A stretch of 64,000 nucleotides of DNA, taken from NCBI RefSeq assembly GCF_900460535.1, contig NZ_UHIL01000002.1, forward strand, positions 992,001-1,056,000. The letters are read 5' to 3'. Both the position numbers and the translations under genes were made by a program. Source of the DNA: Vibrio parahaemolyticus. Its GTDB lineage: Bacteria; Pseudomonadota; Gammaproteobacteria; Enterobacterales; Vibrionaceae. Shown in pieces: positions 34,868 to 43,506 of this stretch; within the stretch, counting starts at the first letter, position 1, and each line of letters begins with the position of its first letter. The notes beneath the pieces are model-generated. The model saw only the letters and a program-made list of their open reading frames with translations. It was not told the DNA's origin and made no database searches.

Positions 34868-35218
34868 TTATTGGGCGTTTTGCAACTCTTCCAGGCCGCC
34901 TGCATTGTGCAGATTTGTGAACCCTTGCGATTGCAAATATTGATAGGCTTGGCCCGAGCGGTTACCACTGCGACAATACAGCACAATCAATTGATCTTTT
35001 TTGACGTCTTTAAAATGTTTATCAAGCTCAGATAGAGGGAAATTCACCGCATTGTCTAAATGCCCCTCAGAGAACTCTTGCGGAGTGCGCACATCGACGA
35101 TCATTGCGCCTTGCTCTATCAGTTGCCATCCTTGTTCCGCGCGTTCAGAAGCCGCTACGTTAGGAGCGAGCAACCCTAAGCTCAGCGTTGCAAGAAACAG
35201 AGAAATTGCCTTTTTCAT
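34868..35218 (-). CDS. Periplasmic single-domain rhodanese (PspE-like)
   Basis: 116 residues with a signal peptide cleaved near VAA-SERAE. One rhodanese domain carries MIVDVRTPQEFSEGHLDNAV and the active-site loop LYCRSGNRSGQA with the catalytic Cys. Size and export resemble PspE/GlpE-type thiosulfate sulfurtransferases. It would transfer sulfane sulfur in the periplasm; the acceptor is unknown. Monocistronic. Confidence 0.85.
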   Translation of the reverse strand: MKKAISLFLATLSLGLLAPNVAASERAEQGWQLIEQGAMIVDVRTPQEFSEGHLDNAVNFPLSELDKHFKDVKKDQLIVLYCRSGNRSGQAYQYLQSQGFTNLHNAGGLEELQNAQ

Positions 35219-35358
35219 TCTTTCTTCATCCTTATCAAACTATGTGTGCTACTGCGTAAAATAGCCTCCATCATAGACTCATTATGACGGATGGTGAATG
35301 AGAATTTTTGATAGAGAATTTTATTTAGTTCGATAAAAAATTTTTATTGATTTTCCCC

Positions 35359-35390
35359 CTTGAACTCCAATTTTTCGACCTTATTATTTT
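35359..35390 (+). promoter_or_regulatory. Promoter of groES2-groEL2
   Basis: TTGAAC (35360-35365) and TATTAT (35382-35387) with 16 bases between resemble a sigma-70 promoter. CTTGAA at 35359-35364 also matches the -35 element of sigma-32, but the -10 (ACCTTATT at the proper distance) matches sigma-32 only poorly. No CIRCE element is seen. Confidence 0.45.
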
Positions 35391-35477
35391 CATCGAAAAC
35401 GAGCAGACGACTCGTTAATCCATCTTTATGTTCAAACTATGTCTTTTATTTTTGGTTCTAAGTAGGAGGCACTTCAA

Positions 35478-35768
35478 ATGAAAATTCGTCCTTTAAATGA
35501 CAAGCTAATTGTTGAAAGACAAGAGGTGGAAAATAAATCTGAAGGGGGAATCGTTTTAACTTCTCAGTCGGTTAAAAAATCAAACCGCGGGAAAGTCATT
35601 GCTGTTGGTTTAGGTAAACGCCTTGAAAATGGCGAACGCGCTGCGATGGAAGTCAAAGTGGGCGACCAAATCATTTTCAATGACGGTTACGGCGTGAAAA
35701 CCGAGAAAATTGACGGCGCAGAATACTTGATTCTGTCCGAATCTGATGTGTTAGCAATCGTTGAGTAA
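35478..35768 (+). CDS. groES: Co-chaperonin GroES, second copy
   Basis: 96 residues, full length. The mobile loop retains the GroEL-contacting IVL ([10 protein letters not shown]), but the residues after it differ from the usual GSAA. The C-terminal half ([15 protein letters not shown]) is normal. AGGAGG seven to eight bases before the ATG. It would cap its partner GroEL2, encoded 33 bases downstream. Vibrio species usually carry the main groESL on chromosome 1, so this is probably the accessory pair. Confidence 0.92.
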   Translation: MKIRPLNDKLIVERQEVENKSEGGIVLTSQSVKKSNRGKVIAVGLGKRLENGERAAMEVKVGDQIIFNDGYGVKTEKIDGAEYLILSESDVLAIVE

Positions 35769-35783
35769 TTATTTTTGTAGTAG

Positions 35784-37400
<1,617 letters not shown>

Positions 37401-37460
37401 CGTTACCAATCGTTAGTGATTAAGTAAGCGTTAAAACAACAATAACATTGCAAAACCTAA

Positions 37461-37480
37461 GCGGGCTCGCTTGAGCCCGC
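37461..37480 (+). other. Perfect hairpin between groEL2 and the small ORF
   Basis: GCGGGCTC-GCTT-GAGCCCGC, an 8-bp perfect stem with a 4-base loop, not followed by T residues. It may stabilise or process the mRNA, or attenuate read-through into 37506-37715. Confidence 0.6.
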
Positions 37481-37505
37481 GAATCAGTCATTTGAGGTAA
37501 GTGTT

Positions 37506-37715
37506 ATGACCCGTTTGCCTGCGTTTTCTTTCTCAATATCTGAGCCGGGCGGTAATGAAGCTTCGTCAACGTGGCCGACTGCTATTCACTTCCCCCTCGT
37601 TCCAGCTGGGCCAGAGTTTTCGATCGAAAATGCTCTGCCTAAACGTCCGACAGTGACGATATTCACTATCGATCTGTCTCAGTTACTTAAAGGGGATGCT
37701 CGGGTCATTCATTAA
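37506..37715 (+). CDS. Possible small protein downstream of groEL2
   Basis: 69 codons. TTGAGG lies about seven bases before the ATG and a perfect terminator follows within 10 bases of the stop, which argues for a translated gene. The product (MTRLPAFSFSISEPGGNEAS...) is Pro/Ser-rich with no signal or membrane segment and ends LLKGDARVIH. No family recognised. It may be the last gene of the groES2-groEL2 transcript. An untranslated 3' region remains possible. Confidence 0.4.
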   Translation: MTRLPAFSFSISEPGGNEASSTWPTAIHFPLVPAGPEFSIENALPKRPTVTIFTIDLSQLLKGDARVIH

Positions 37716-37723
37716 CTGCATCG

Positions 37724-37754
37724 AAACAGCCAGCGTAAGTTGGCTGTTTTTTTT
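37724..37754 (+). terminator. Terminator after the groES2-groEL2 region
   Basis: AAACAGCCA / TGGCTGTTT, 9-bp stem with 8-base loop, continuing into a run of T. Confidence 0.88.
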
Positions 37755-37837
37755 CATTTCTGGGTGTAGGTCAAACTATTGATAATGTGAATCGTTTTCG
37801 TCACGTTGATGCAGTGTATTCAATATGTTAGCTTGAA

Positions 37838-37853
37838 TTGGGACTGTTCCCAA
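37838..37853 (+). promoter_or_regulatory. Palindrome just upstream of the toxin-like gene
   Basis: TTGGGACTGTTCCCAA is a perfect 6+6 inverted repeat ending a few bases before the AAGGTG ribosome binding site. It could be an operator or a 5' mRNA hairpin controlling translation. Confidence 0.45.
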
Positions 37854-37869
37854 GTAAGGTGATAAAATA

Positions 37870-38841
37870 ATGAATAAGAAAATACTGCTTCCCCTAATGT
37901 TAGGGATTTCCGCTACTGCTGCTGCTTCTGATAACAAGGTTGTAGAAAGTGTCTTGATTGATAACATCGCGCTAGAAGGTTACGTGAAGAAAAGTTATGA
38001 AGTCGTGATGCAAAGCGAGCCTGAGCTTTTCCCGTACGAGTTTCGTGGTAGCCGTGTGCAGATGAAGTTACTGGTTGAGTTATTCCATAACTCAAAGAAC
38101 GATAAAAAAGCGGCTCGCGTGATCACTCTAGGGAATGGTTATGTACCAGGTAAGCCGGGTGTAAAACACACTTTTGATGCAGCGATTGTTGACCGTTTTA
38201 CTCAAAACTACCCAGTTGCGTTCGATTACAGCATCTATCAAGCTGGTGGCACGCCTGTATTTAGTGAGGATTACTCACCGCAAAACGAAGCTAATGATGT
38301 TTCAGTATCGACAACCACGGTTGCACCGTCTATCGGCTTAACCGCGACTGCAACACCGGGCTCGGCACCAAGTTTTTCTGGCTCGTTGACGACCGATCTC
38401 GGTGTGGCTTATACCTCTCGTTACTCAAGTAAGGATTACGTCACCGCAGCCAAACCAAAGGCTTCCATGGAACGCGGTATGGGCGTTAAGTGGACCACCT
38501 CTCTTAGCCAAATTTACACCAACGACTACCAGTACTACGGTAAATGGGCGGGTGTTTACCACTACACAGGTTGTTCAAACGAAAACCTATTACCAGAAGA
38601 GAACTTGCCGCGTTTGATCTACGGTTTCAAACCGAAATTCCAGTACGTGTTCACACCAGAATTTGAGCGCGGAGAAGAGCCCAAAACGGAGATGATTGCA
38701 CGAGCGGGCATGAAAGAAGTTGACGAAGGTTTCTCTCGCAATGCGTGTAACTGGTACGATCAAGGCACAACGAGCCATTACACTGAAGCGCAAATTCGCT
38801 TCACGATTGATTGGGATAAGCTCACCGTTATCACTCAATAA
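37870..38841 (+). CDS. Leukocidin/alpha-hemolysin-like secreted pore-forming protein
   Basis: 323 residues with a signal peptide cleaved near AAA-SDNK. The fold order fits the leukocidin beta-barrel toxin family. An N-terminal beta domain ends in the YPVAFDYSIYQ strand. An amphipathic glycine/threonine-rich pre-stem follows (about 142-185) with alternating VSVSTTTV and LTTDLGVAYTSRY strands. The C-terminal rim/cap strands include LIYGFKPKFQYVFTPE and end in FTIDWDKLTVIT, which parallels the RYKIDWEKE end of S. aureus alpha-toxin. Cys235 and Cys293 may pair. Length is near alpha-toxin and lacks the lectin domain of V. cholerae cytolysin. Assignment is from pattern memory, not alignment. Confidence 0.65.
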   Translation: MNKKILLPLMLGISATAAASDNKVVESVLIDNIALEGYVKKSYEVVMQSEPELFPYEFRGSRVQMKLLVELFHNSKNDKKAARVITLGNGYVPGKPGVKHTFDAAIVDRFTQNYPVAFDYSIYQAGGTPVFSEDYSPQNEANDVSVSTTTVAPSIGLTATATPGSAPSFSGSLTTDLGVAYTSRYSSKDYVTAAKPKASMERGMGVKWTTSLSQIYTNDYQYYGKWAGVYHYTGCSNENLLPEENLPRLIYGFKPKFQYVFTPEFERGEEPKTEMIARAGMKEVDEGFSRNACNWYDQGTTSHYTEAQIRFTIDWDKLTVITQ

Positions 38842-38877
38842 ACGTTTCACTTACCAGACCTAAGGTTTGTGGATTGT

Positions 38878-38905
38878 AATGCGGCTCCAGTAGCCGCATT
38901 TTTTG
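38878..38905. terminator. Terminator between the toxin-like gene and the LysE exporter
   Basis: AATGCGGCT / AGCCGCATT, 9-bp stem with a 5-base loop, followed by TTTT. The genes on either side converge here. Confidence 0.85.
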
Positions 38906-38930
38906 TGTTCAAACTCTGACCGCAAACGTA

Positions 38931-39542
38931 TTAAGCCTTTAAGCCCAGCATCGCGCCGAAAATGACCAAACCCGCCCCACATGCTTGATTGAGTCGATGC
39001 TTAATCTTCAACAAGAAGGCTTGTAATTGGGGGGACGTGAATAAAACTGCAACGATAGAAAACCAAATGCCGTGCAGCGCAATCATATAAATCCCGTAAA
39101 ATAAGGCGATATGTTGCTGACTAGAATCGGGAGAAATCACTTGGCTAAAAATACTCAGAAAAAACAGCATCGTCTTAGGATTGAGTAAATTACACAGAAA
39201 TCCCTGCATGAAAAATCGCCACATTGAATACTCGCTCTGTTGAATGGTTTCTGAGTTTGGCGCAGGCTGCGAGGAGAATATTCCTTTAATCCCAAGGTAG
39301 ACAAGATAAGCAGCCCCAAGATAGCGCACGAGATTAAACAACCATTCATTTTGTGAAATTAAGTAACTTATCCCCAGCATGGAGTAAGCGATGTGGATGC
39401 TTATCGCTATGCTGATACCAATCGCACTGTATACGCCAGCTTCTCGTCCTTGATTTAAACTGTTTCTTAATACCAAAACAAAGTCTGCGCCAGGGCTAAT
39501 AACAATAAGCACGCCCAATAGCGCAAGAGTTACAAATTCCAT
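38931..39542 (-). CDS. LysE/RhtB family amino-acid exporter
   Basis: 203 residues, six hydrophobic helices, the LysE/RhtB/YggA size. Diagnostic motifs: VISPGADFVLVLRNSLNQGR in the first loop and LLNPKTMLFFLSIFSQVI in the third helix region. It would export an amino acid or homoserine-like compound. AGGAAA lies before the ATG. A LysR gene diverges from it with 109 bases between start codons, a common exporter-regulator arrangement. Confidence 0.88.
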   Translation of the reverse strand: MEFVTLALLGVLIVISPGADFVLVLRNSLNQGREAGVYSAIGISIAISIHIAYSMLGISYLISQNEWLFNLVRYLGAAYLVYLGIKGIFSSQPAPNSETIQQSEYSMWRFFMQGFLCNLLNPKTMLFFLSIFSQVISPDSSQQHIALFYGIYMIALHGIWFSIVAVLFTSPQLQAFLLKIKHRLNQACGAGLVIFGAMLGLKA

Positions 39543-39651
39543 ATCGGTTTCCTGTTTGAATGATGAAGTCTGTGATGTAGCGGAATTGTAGGCGTCTTTG
39601 TTACTGACTATAATCGAAAAATATTCCCATATTGGTGAGAAAAACTCACAG

Positions 39652-40542
39652 ATGCGTCACCTAAAATCTTTCTATGTCTTCCACGTTGCGGCGAGCTCTT
39701 CAAGCTACACTGAAGCGGCTGAAAAACTGAACATCACCCACGGAGCCGTGAGTAAGCAGATAAAGCAACTTGAGCAATATCTGTCGCAACCTTTGTTTTT
39801 GAAAGAGGGCAGGAAAGCCGTGTTGACGGCAGAAGGTGAATTACTCAAGACATACACAAAAACGGCATTCCAAACGCTAGAAACAGGCGTGAATACACTC
39901 ATTCAAGAAAAGCATCAGCATCTTGAAGTGTCTTGTGAACCGACATTAACCATGCGTTGGTTGATGCCAAGGCTTGCTGCGTTTAATGATGAACACCGTG
40001 CTGATGTTCGTTTGTCGACGGCTGGAGGCCCGGTAACATTAGGATCGACAGGGCTTTCGATGGCGATTCGTCGAGACGATTTTGCTCAGCAGCACGATTA
40101 CAACAAAACCATTCTTGTTGAAGAGTGGGTGGGGCCAGTATTTTCTCCTGAGTATTGGCAATCCATTCAAGACGATTTGGATGCAGTTCGATTGTTGAAT
40201 AGCCAAACTAGACCGCATGCTTGGGCGGATTGGCAGCAATCAACACGTTGTGAAACCTTCAACGGCAACACTCAGCAATCATTTGCGCATTTTTATTTTT
40301 GCATACAAGCCGCGGTGGATGGCTTAGGCGCGGCGATGGGATCGTATCCTTTTGTTATGGACGATATTAAGCGCGGTAATTTGGTCGCGCCATTTGGTTT
40401 TGTGCTATCAGGTTGCAATTATGTTTTATTGAGCCAAGATAAAAAGCGTACAGAACTCGAACATAAATTCATCACGTGGTTACAAACGCAAATGGTAGAG
40501 TGTGTACCACTACCATCGCAGCAAAATACGCAAGGCGAATAG
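39652..40542 (+). CDS. LysR-family regulator, divergent from the LysE exporter
   Basis: 296 residues from the ATG at 39652. The frame begins upstream at a TTG (39598), but the LysR domain itself starts with RHLKSFYVFHVAASSSSYTE, so the later start fits the family. Helix-turn-helix: YTEAAEKLNITHGAVSKQIK. GcvA-like effector domain. It probably controls the divergent exporter gene; this is inferred from arrangement. The following VOC gene starts 59 bases later. Confidence 0.82.
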   Translation: MRHLKSFYVFHVAASSSSYTEAAEKLNITHGAVSKQIKQLEQYLSQPLFLKEGRKAVLTAEGELLKTYTKTAFQTLETGVNTLIQEKHQHLEVSCEPTLTMRWLMPRLAAFNDEHRADVRLSTAGGPVTLGSTGLSMAIRRDDFAQQHDYNKTILVEEWVGPVFSPEYWQSIQDDLDAVRLLNSQTRPHAWADWQQSTRCETFNGNTQQSFAHFYFCIQAAVDGLGAAMGSYPFVMDDIKRGNLVAPFGFVLSGCNYVLLSQDKKRTELEHKFITWLQTQMVECVPLPSQQNTQGE

Positions 40543-40601
40543 AAGGCGTAGAGCGTGATTACGTCAGTCAGTTTGATGGAAAAGGGCTTAGGAAATTGGA
40601 A

Positions 40602-40973
40602 ATGGAAAACCTCAATATTGTTGAAATCAAATCATTTGTTCCAGCGAAAGATTACGCGCTCTCAAAACGTTTTTATGAGGCGATAGGCTTTGATATGGCG
40701 TCAGACTTCGGTGATGTGGCGTACTTCTCTCAAGGCAGTTGCGCGTTTCTTTTACAGAATTTTTATGAGCCAGAACACGGCAACAACTTCATGATGCACT
40801 TGCTCGTAGAAGACGCAGAAAGCTGGCATCAGCACTTGTCCAAAGTGGGTCATGAAGAATTTGGTTCGCGTTTAACTGAGCTGGTCGAGCAACCTTGGGG
40901 TATGCGCGAATGTTGTTTGTTTGACCCTAGTGGCGTTTTATGGCGAATCGGTCAGAACATGAATACTGATTAA
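40602..40973 (+). CDS. VOC (glyoxalase/bleomycin-resistance fold) family protein
   Basis: 123 residues from the ATG at 40602, chosen because AGGA is eight bases upstream and one VOC domain needs exactly this length; the frame extends into the LysR gene (40476). Two beta-alpha-beta-beta-beta units: LNIVEIKSFVPAKDYALSKR with FYEAIGF, and MHLLVEDAESWHQHL with ECCLFDPSGVLWRIGQ. Metal ligands are not all obvious, so enzyme or binding protein is open. Confidence 0.78.
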   Translation: MENLNIVEIKSFVPAKDYALSKRFYEAIGFDMASDFGDVAYFSQGSCAFLLQNFYEPEHGNNFMMHLLVEDAESWHQHLSKVGHEEFGSRLTELVEQPWGMRECCLFDPSGVLWRIGQNMNTD

Positions 40974-41002
40974 CGCCAGTCCTCTTTTCACCACATCCAT
41001 AT

Positions 41003-41039
41003 CGCGCAGGTATTGAAATCTCGATACCTGCGCGTTTTT
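41003..41039 (+). terminator. Terminator after the VOC gene
   Basis: CGCGCAGGTAT / ATACCTGCGCG, an 11-bp stem, followed by TTTTTG. Confidence 0.88.
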
Positions 41040-41075
41040 GTTTTTTGCTTAACCTTGCCAACGTTTCTCGCGCAC

Positions 41076-41297
41076 TCATGCCTTTTTCGAGGTGGTGTGT
41101 GATGGACTGACCCCAAAAAGCTCCTCAAGCAGCATGGCTTTGAGTTCTGCTCTGACTTCTGCCCCGCCGATTAACGCCAAAAGTGCGAGCCCGCCTGGTA
41201 TGAGAATCACCATCAATATTGGTCTTAAAATATAAGAAAAGCAGAATATGGTCGGCAAGAAAATCAATCCTTGGCCTAGTTTGTTTAATACGTACAT
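41076..41297 (-). CDS. Small membrane protein under the divergent TetR regulator
   Basis: 73 residues with two hydrophobic stretches (GLIFLPTIFCFSYILRPILM and VILIPGGLALLALIGG) and a charged C-terminal tail ending TTSKKA. AAGGA lies five to six bases upstream of the ATG. It faces a TetR gene across an intergenic region with two operator-like palindromes, so it is probably repressed by that protein. No family recognised. Confidence 0.65.
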   Translation of the reverse strand: MYVLNKLGQGLIFLPTIFCFSYILRPILMVILIPGGLALLALIGGAEVRAELKAMLLEELFGVSPSHTTSKKA

Positions 41298-41326
41298 GAG
41301 CGATTCCTTTTGTTTTTATATGAAAT

Positions 41327-41363
41327 TGAGCGTGCTCATTTTTATAATTGAGCGCGCTCAATT
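41327..41363. promoter_or_regulatory. Twin palindromic operators between the small membrane protein and tetR
   Basis: TGAGCGTGCTCA (41328-41339) and the perfect 18-base palindrome AATTGAGCGCGCTCAATT (41346-41363) share the TTGAGCGYGCTCA core. Their centres are 21 bases apart, two helical turns, so two dimers could bind the same face. Likely binding sites of the adjacent TetR protein. Confidence 0.75.
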
Positions 41364-41420
41364 TGTCAATGTCAGCCGCTCAAGGTATGATCCTTTCAGG
41401 CTCATTAAGCAGATACATCA

Positions 41421-41957
41421 ATGACGAAGCGACAACAAACCAGAGACAAAATCCTAAAAGCCGCGTGGGCATCTTTTGCTCAGAATGGCTATGACATGAC
41501 GACCACAAGGCAGATTGCGAGAGAAGCAGGAGTCGCCGATGGTACGGTGTTCAGCCACTTCCCGACCAAACTGTCGATTTTGCGCGAAGGGATGCTGACG
41601 CAACTGCAACAGATCAGCCAAGAGACGCTAGTCAGTGTGGAAGGTAAGACAGATATCGACATTGGTTTGGCGCTGACGGAGAAATACTATCGCTACTATT
41701 TTGCGAACGTCGAGTTGAGCCGAGCCTTGTTGAAAGAGGTGATTTGGGATTTGGATTATTACCAGTCGTTTAACCAAGCTTTGTTTCAATCTGCGAGCGT
41801 AAGTTCTGTTCTTGAAGACAAAATGCCGTTGATTTTTGACTGCTACTTTATGACGCTAATCGCACATTTAAGTCGAGCAGAACCAGATGTTGAAGCTGCG
41901 CTTACAGATCTTCATGCTAAGTTTCAGCAAATCATTCCCATTGAATCACTTGGCTAA
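41421..41957 (+). CDS. TetR-family transcriptional regulator
   Basis: 178 residues. TetR DNA-binding domain at about 4-50: RDKILKAAWASFAQNGYDMT, then TTRQIAREAGVADGTVFSHF. The ligand-binding C-terminal domain is divergent. No strong Shine-Dalgarno is visible. It diverges from a small membrane protein gene and twin palindromes sit between, suggesting repression of both. The inducer is unknown. Confidence 0.87.
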   Translation: MTKRQQTRDKILKAAWASFAQNGYDMTTTRQIAREAGVADGTVFSHFPTKLSILREGMLTQLQQISQETLVSVEGKTDIDIGLALTEKYYRYYFANVELSRALLKEVIWDLDYYQSFNQALFQSASVSSVLEDKMPLIFDCYFMTLIAHLSRAEPDVEAALTDLHAKFQQIIPIESLG

Positions 41958-42030
41958 TGGCTAAAAGTCGTATCTGAGATCCAGCATTTCAAACAACATC
42001 GGTTTTGATGAAGCCTTCTTGTTCGAGCGT

Positions 42031-43473
42031 TCAAAGGTGTACAGGAGCGTTAACCGAGCGGTTGATTGATTCGGCTATGCTATCGACGCGAGACAGGTCG
42101 ATCTCATCCACCCCAACTTTTGGTGGTGATTGCATGGCTGAGTAGTTATAGAGAAATCGATAAATCGCTTGCCACTGTTTAATGCGCTGCAAACTCAAGT
42201 GGGCAGCGTAGCTTGGTGGTAACCATTGGGTATAACGGTTCCAAAACTCGCTGTTCCAATTCGGGTGTGCCGGGATTAATTCGTCTATCGATTCCGATGG
42301 TCTTGCGCTTTTTGGAGTCAGCCAACCCATCCCCACTTGCCAACTCCCATATTGATTTTGGATGTTTCCACGACGCCACGTTTCATCCCACCAACTCATC
42401 TTTTGCTTTGCATGATTTAAGCTCAGGTTTTCCTCACTTTGTCCAATATGGCAATAATAGAGTTGCGTCGTGCCCCGCTTAATGGCGGAGGTAAAAGCGG
42501 TGATCGCTGCCCCTCGTAAAAAGCTTTCATGTTCGAGGACAAAGCGTTTCGGCACTTTGTTAGCAAAGTATTTCGCCAAGTTTTGCATGTGCGCGTGCGC
42601 AGCAAAAACTGGGCGAGTGAGTAGCACTTCTTTTGATTTCGCGTGCGAACCATCGCAGTAAGCGAGTTGGTCAAATTGGCTGCGGCTAAGAATTTTGTCG
42701 TAAGTGCGCTGTGCTTGGAGAAATACATCTGATTCGTTTGGCATTTCTTCTTGCTGCGTTAATTGGTAACGGCTTTGCTCCCAAAGCGGTTGAGGAATGA
42801 CGTGCTCTGACATCTCTGTCTGAGGAAACCAAGCGTTGTCACTGAGCAAAAGCACGTAACCCGTTTGGGCATCGGCGCTGCATAGTGTCCAAATATGCGC
42901 TGCACGTTGTTCTCGACCATGGTGGCGAAAACCAGAGCGCGCCACTTGAACAAAGGAACGAGTTTGGATATTCGAGAACGATAAGTGACGTTCGTATAAG
43001 CGACTAAAAGTGTCCAGCATACTTGCCAAACGTTCAAGATATTGTGAAAAACGGCGATGATTCAAGCCCAATTTATACTGTAAATCTTTGGGTGAAACCT
43101 CGGCCAATAGAGCATCAAGCAGTGGTTGGAGTGTGTGGGATTCTTTGTTCGGGTTCAGCAGCGTTGCGGTTTTTTGACAGCAGCGACACTTTACTCTTGG
43201 GCTACCGACGGCGGTTCTCCCGTAACGTTGCCAAGCAGGTAATCGGCATTCGCAATGAGGCAATAGCTTCAACTCAAAGGTTTGCTGTTGTAGTTGATGA
43301 GCCAATGCGAGTATCGGCTCGTTAATCAAAACCGGAGGATAAGCACCACACTCAGGGCAATGCCACGCATCGTAGCCAAGCCGATTTGAGCGCGAATACA
43401 AACTGAGATCAGGTACGCCGCAATTAGGGCAGCCAAATGATTTACAGCCATTGTATTCTCGACGAAAAGTCAT
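42031..43473 (-). CDS. Zinc-ribbon protein resembling an insertion-element transposase
   Basis: 480 residues. N-terminal zinc ribbon (C15-x2-C18, C39-x2-C42), a second Cys cluster (C74, C76, C96, C98, C99), a helix-turn-helix-like segment (SPKDLQYKLGLNHRRFSQYL, about 127-146) and then a long domain. CSADAQTGYVLLLSD and YCDGSH could hold the two Asp of an RNase-H-like core. This order resembles InsA/IS1-like transposases, but I see no terminal inverted repeats or target duplication. AAAGGATAAG precedes the ATG; it starts 33 bases after the 5'-nucleotidase gene, so it may be co-transcribed and host-resident. Confidence 0.5.
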   Translation of the reverse strand: MTFRREYNGCKSFGCPNCGVPDLSLYSRSNRLGYDAWHCPECGAYPPVLINEPILALAHQLQQQTFELKLLPHCECRLPAWQRYGRTAVGSPRVKCRCCQKTATLLNPNKESHTLQPLLDALLAEVSPKDLQYKLGLNHRRFSQYLERLASMLDTFSRLYERHLSFSNIQTRSFVQVARSGFRHHGREQRAAHIWTLCSADAQTGYVLLLSDNAWFPQTEMSEHVIPQPLWEQSRYQLTQQEEMPNESDVFLQAQRTYDKILSRSQFDQLAYCDGSHAKSKEVLLTRPVFAAHAHMQNLAKYFANKVPKRFVLEHESFLRGAAITAFTSAIKRGTTQLYYCHIGQSEENLSLNHAKQKMSWWDETWRRGNIQNQYGSWQVGMGWLTPKSARPSESIDELIPAHPNWNSEFWNRYTQWLPPSYAAHLSLQRIKQWQAIYRFLYNYSAMQSPPKVGVDEIDLSRVDSIAESINRSVNAPVHL

Positions 43474-43506
43474 GGTGCTTATCCTTTGAGGTTATTTGTC
43501 AGAGAC

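Noticed and set aside
37800..37830. GTGA...TCAC pair before the toxin-like gene as a CRP site
   Set aside because: The spacer between half-sites is ten bases, incompatible with CRP.
42031..43473. Annotation as a complete insertion sequence
   Set aside because: No terminal inverted repeats or target-site duplication could be found on either side.
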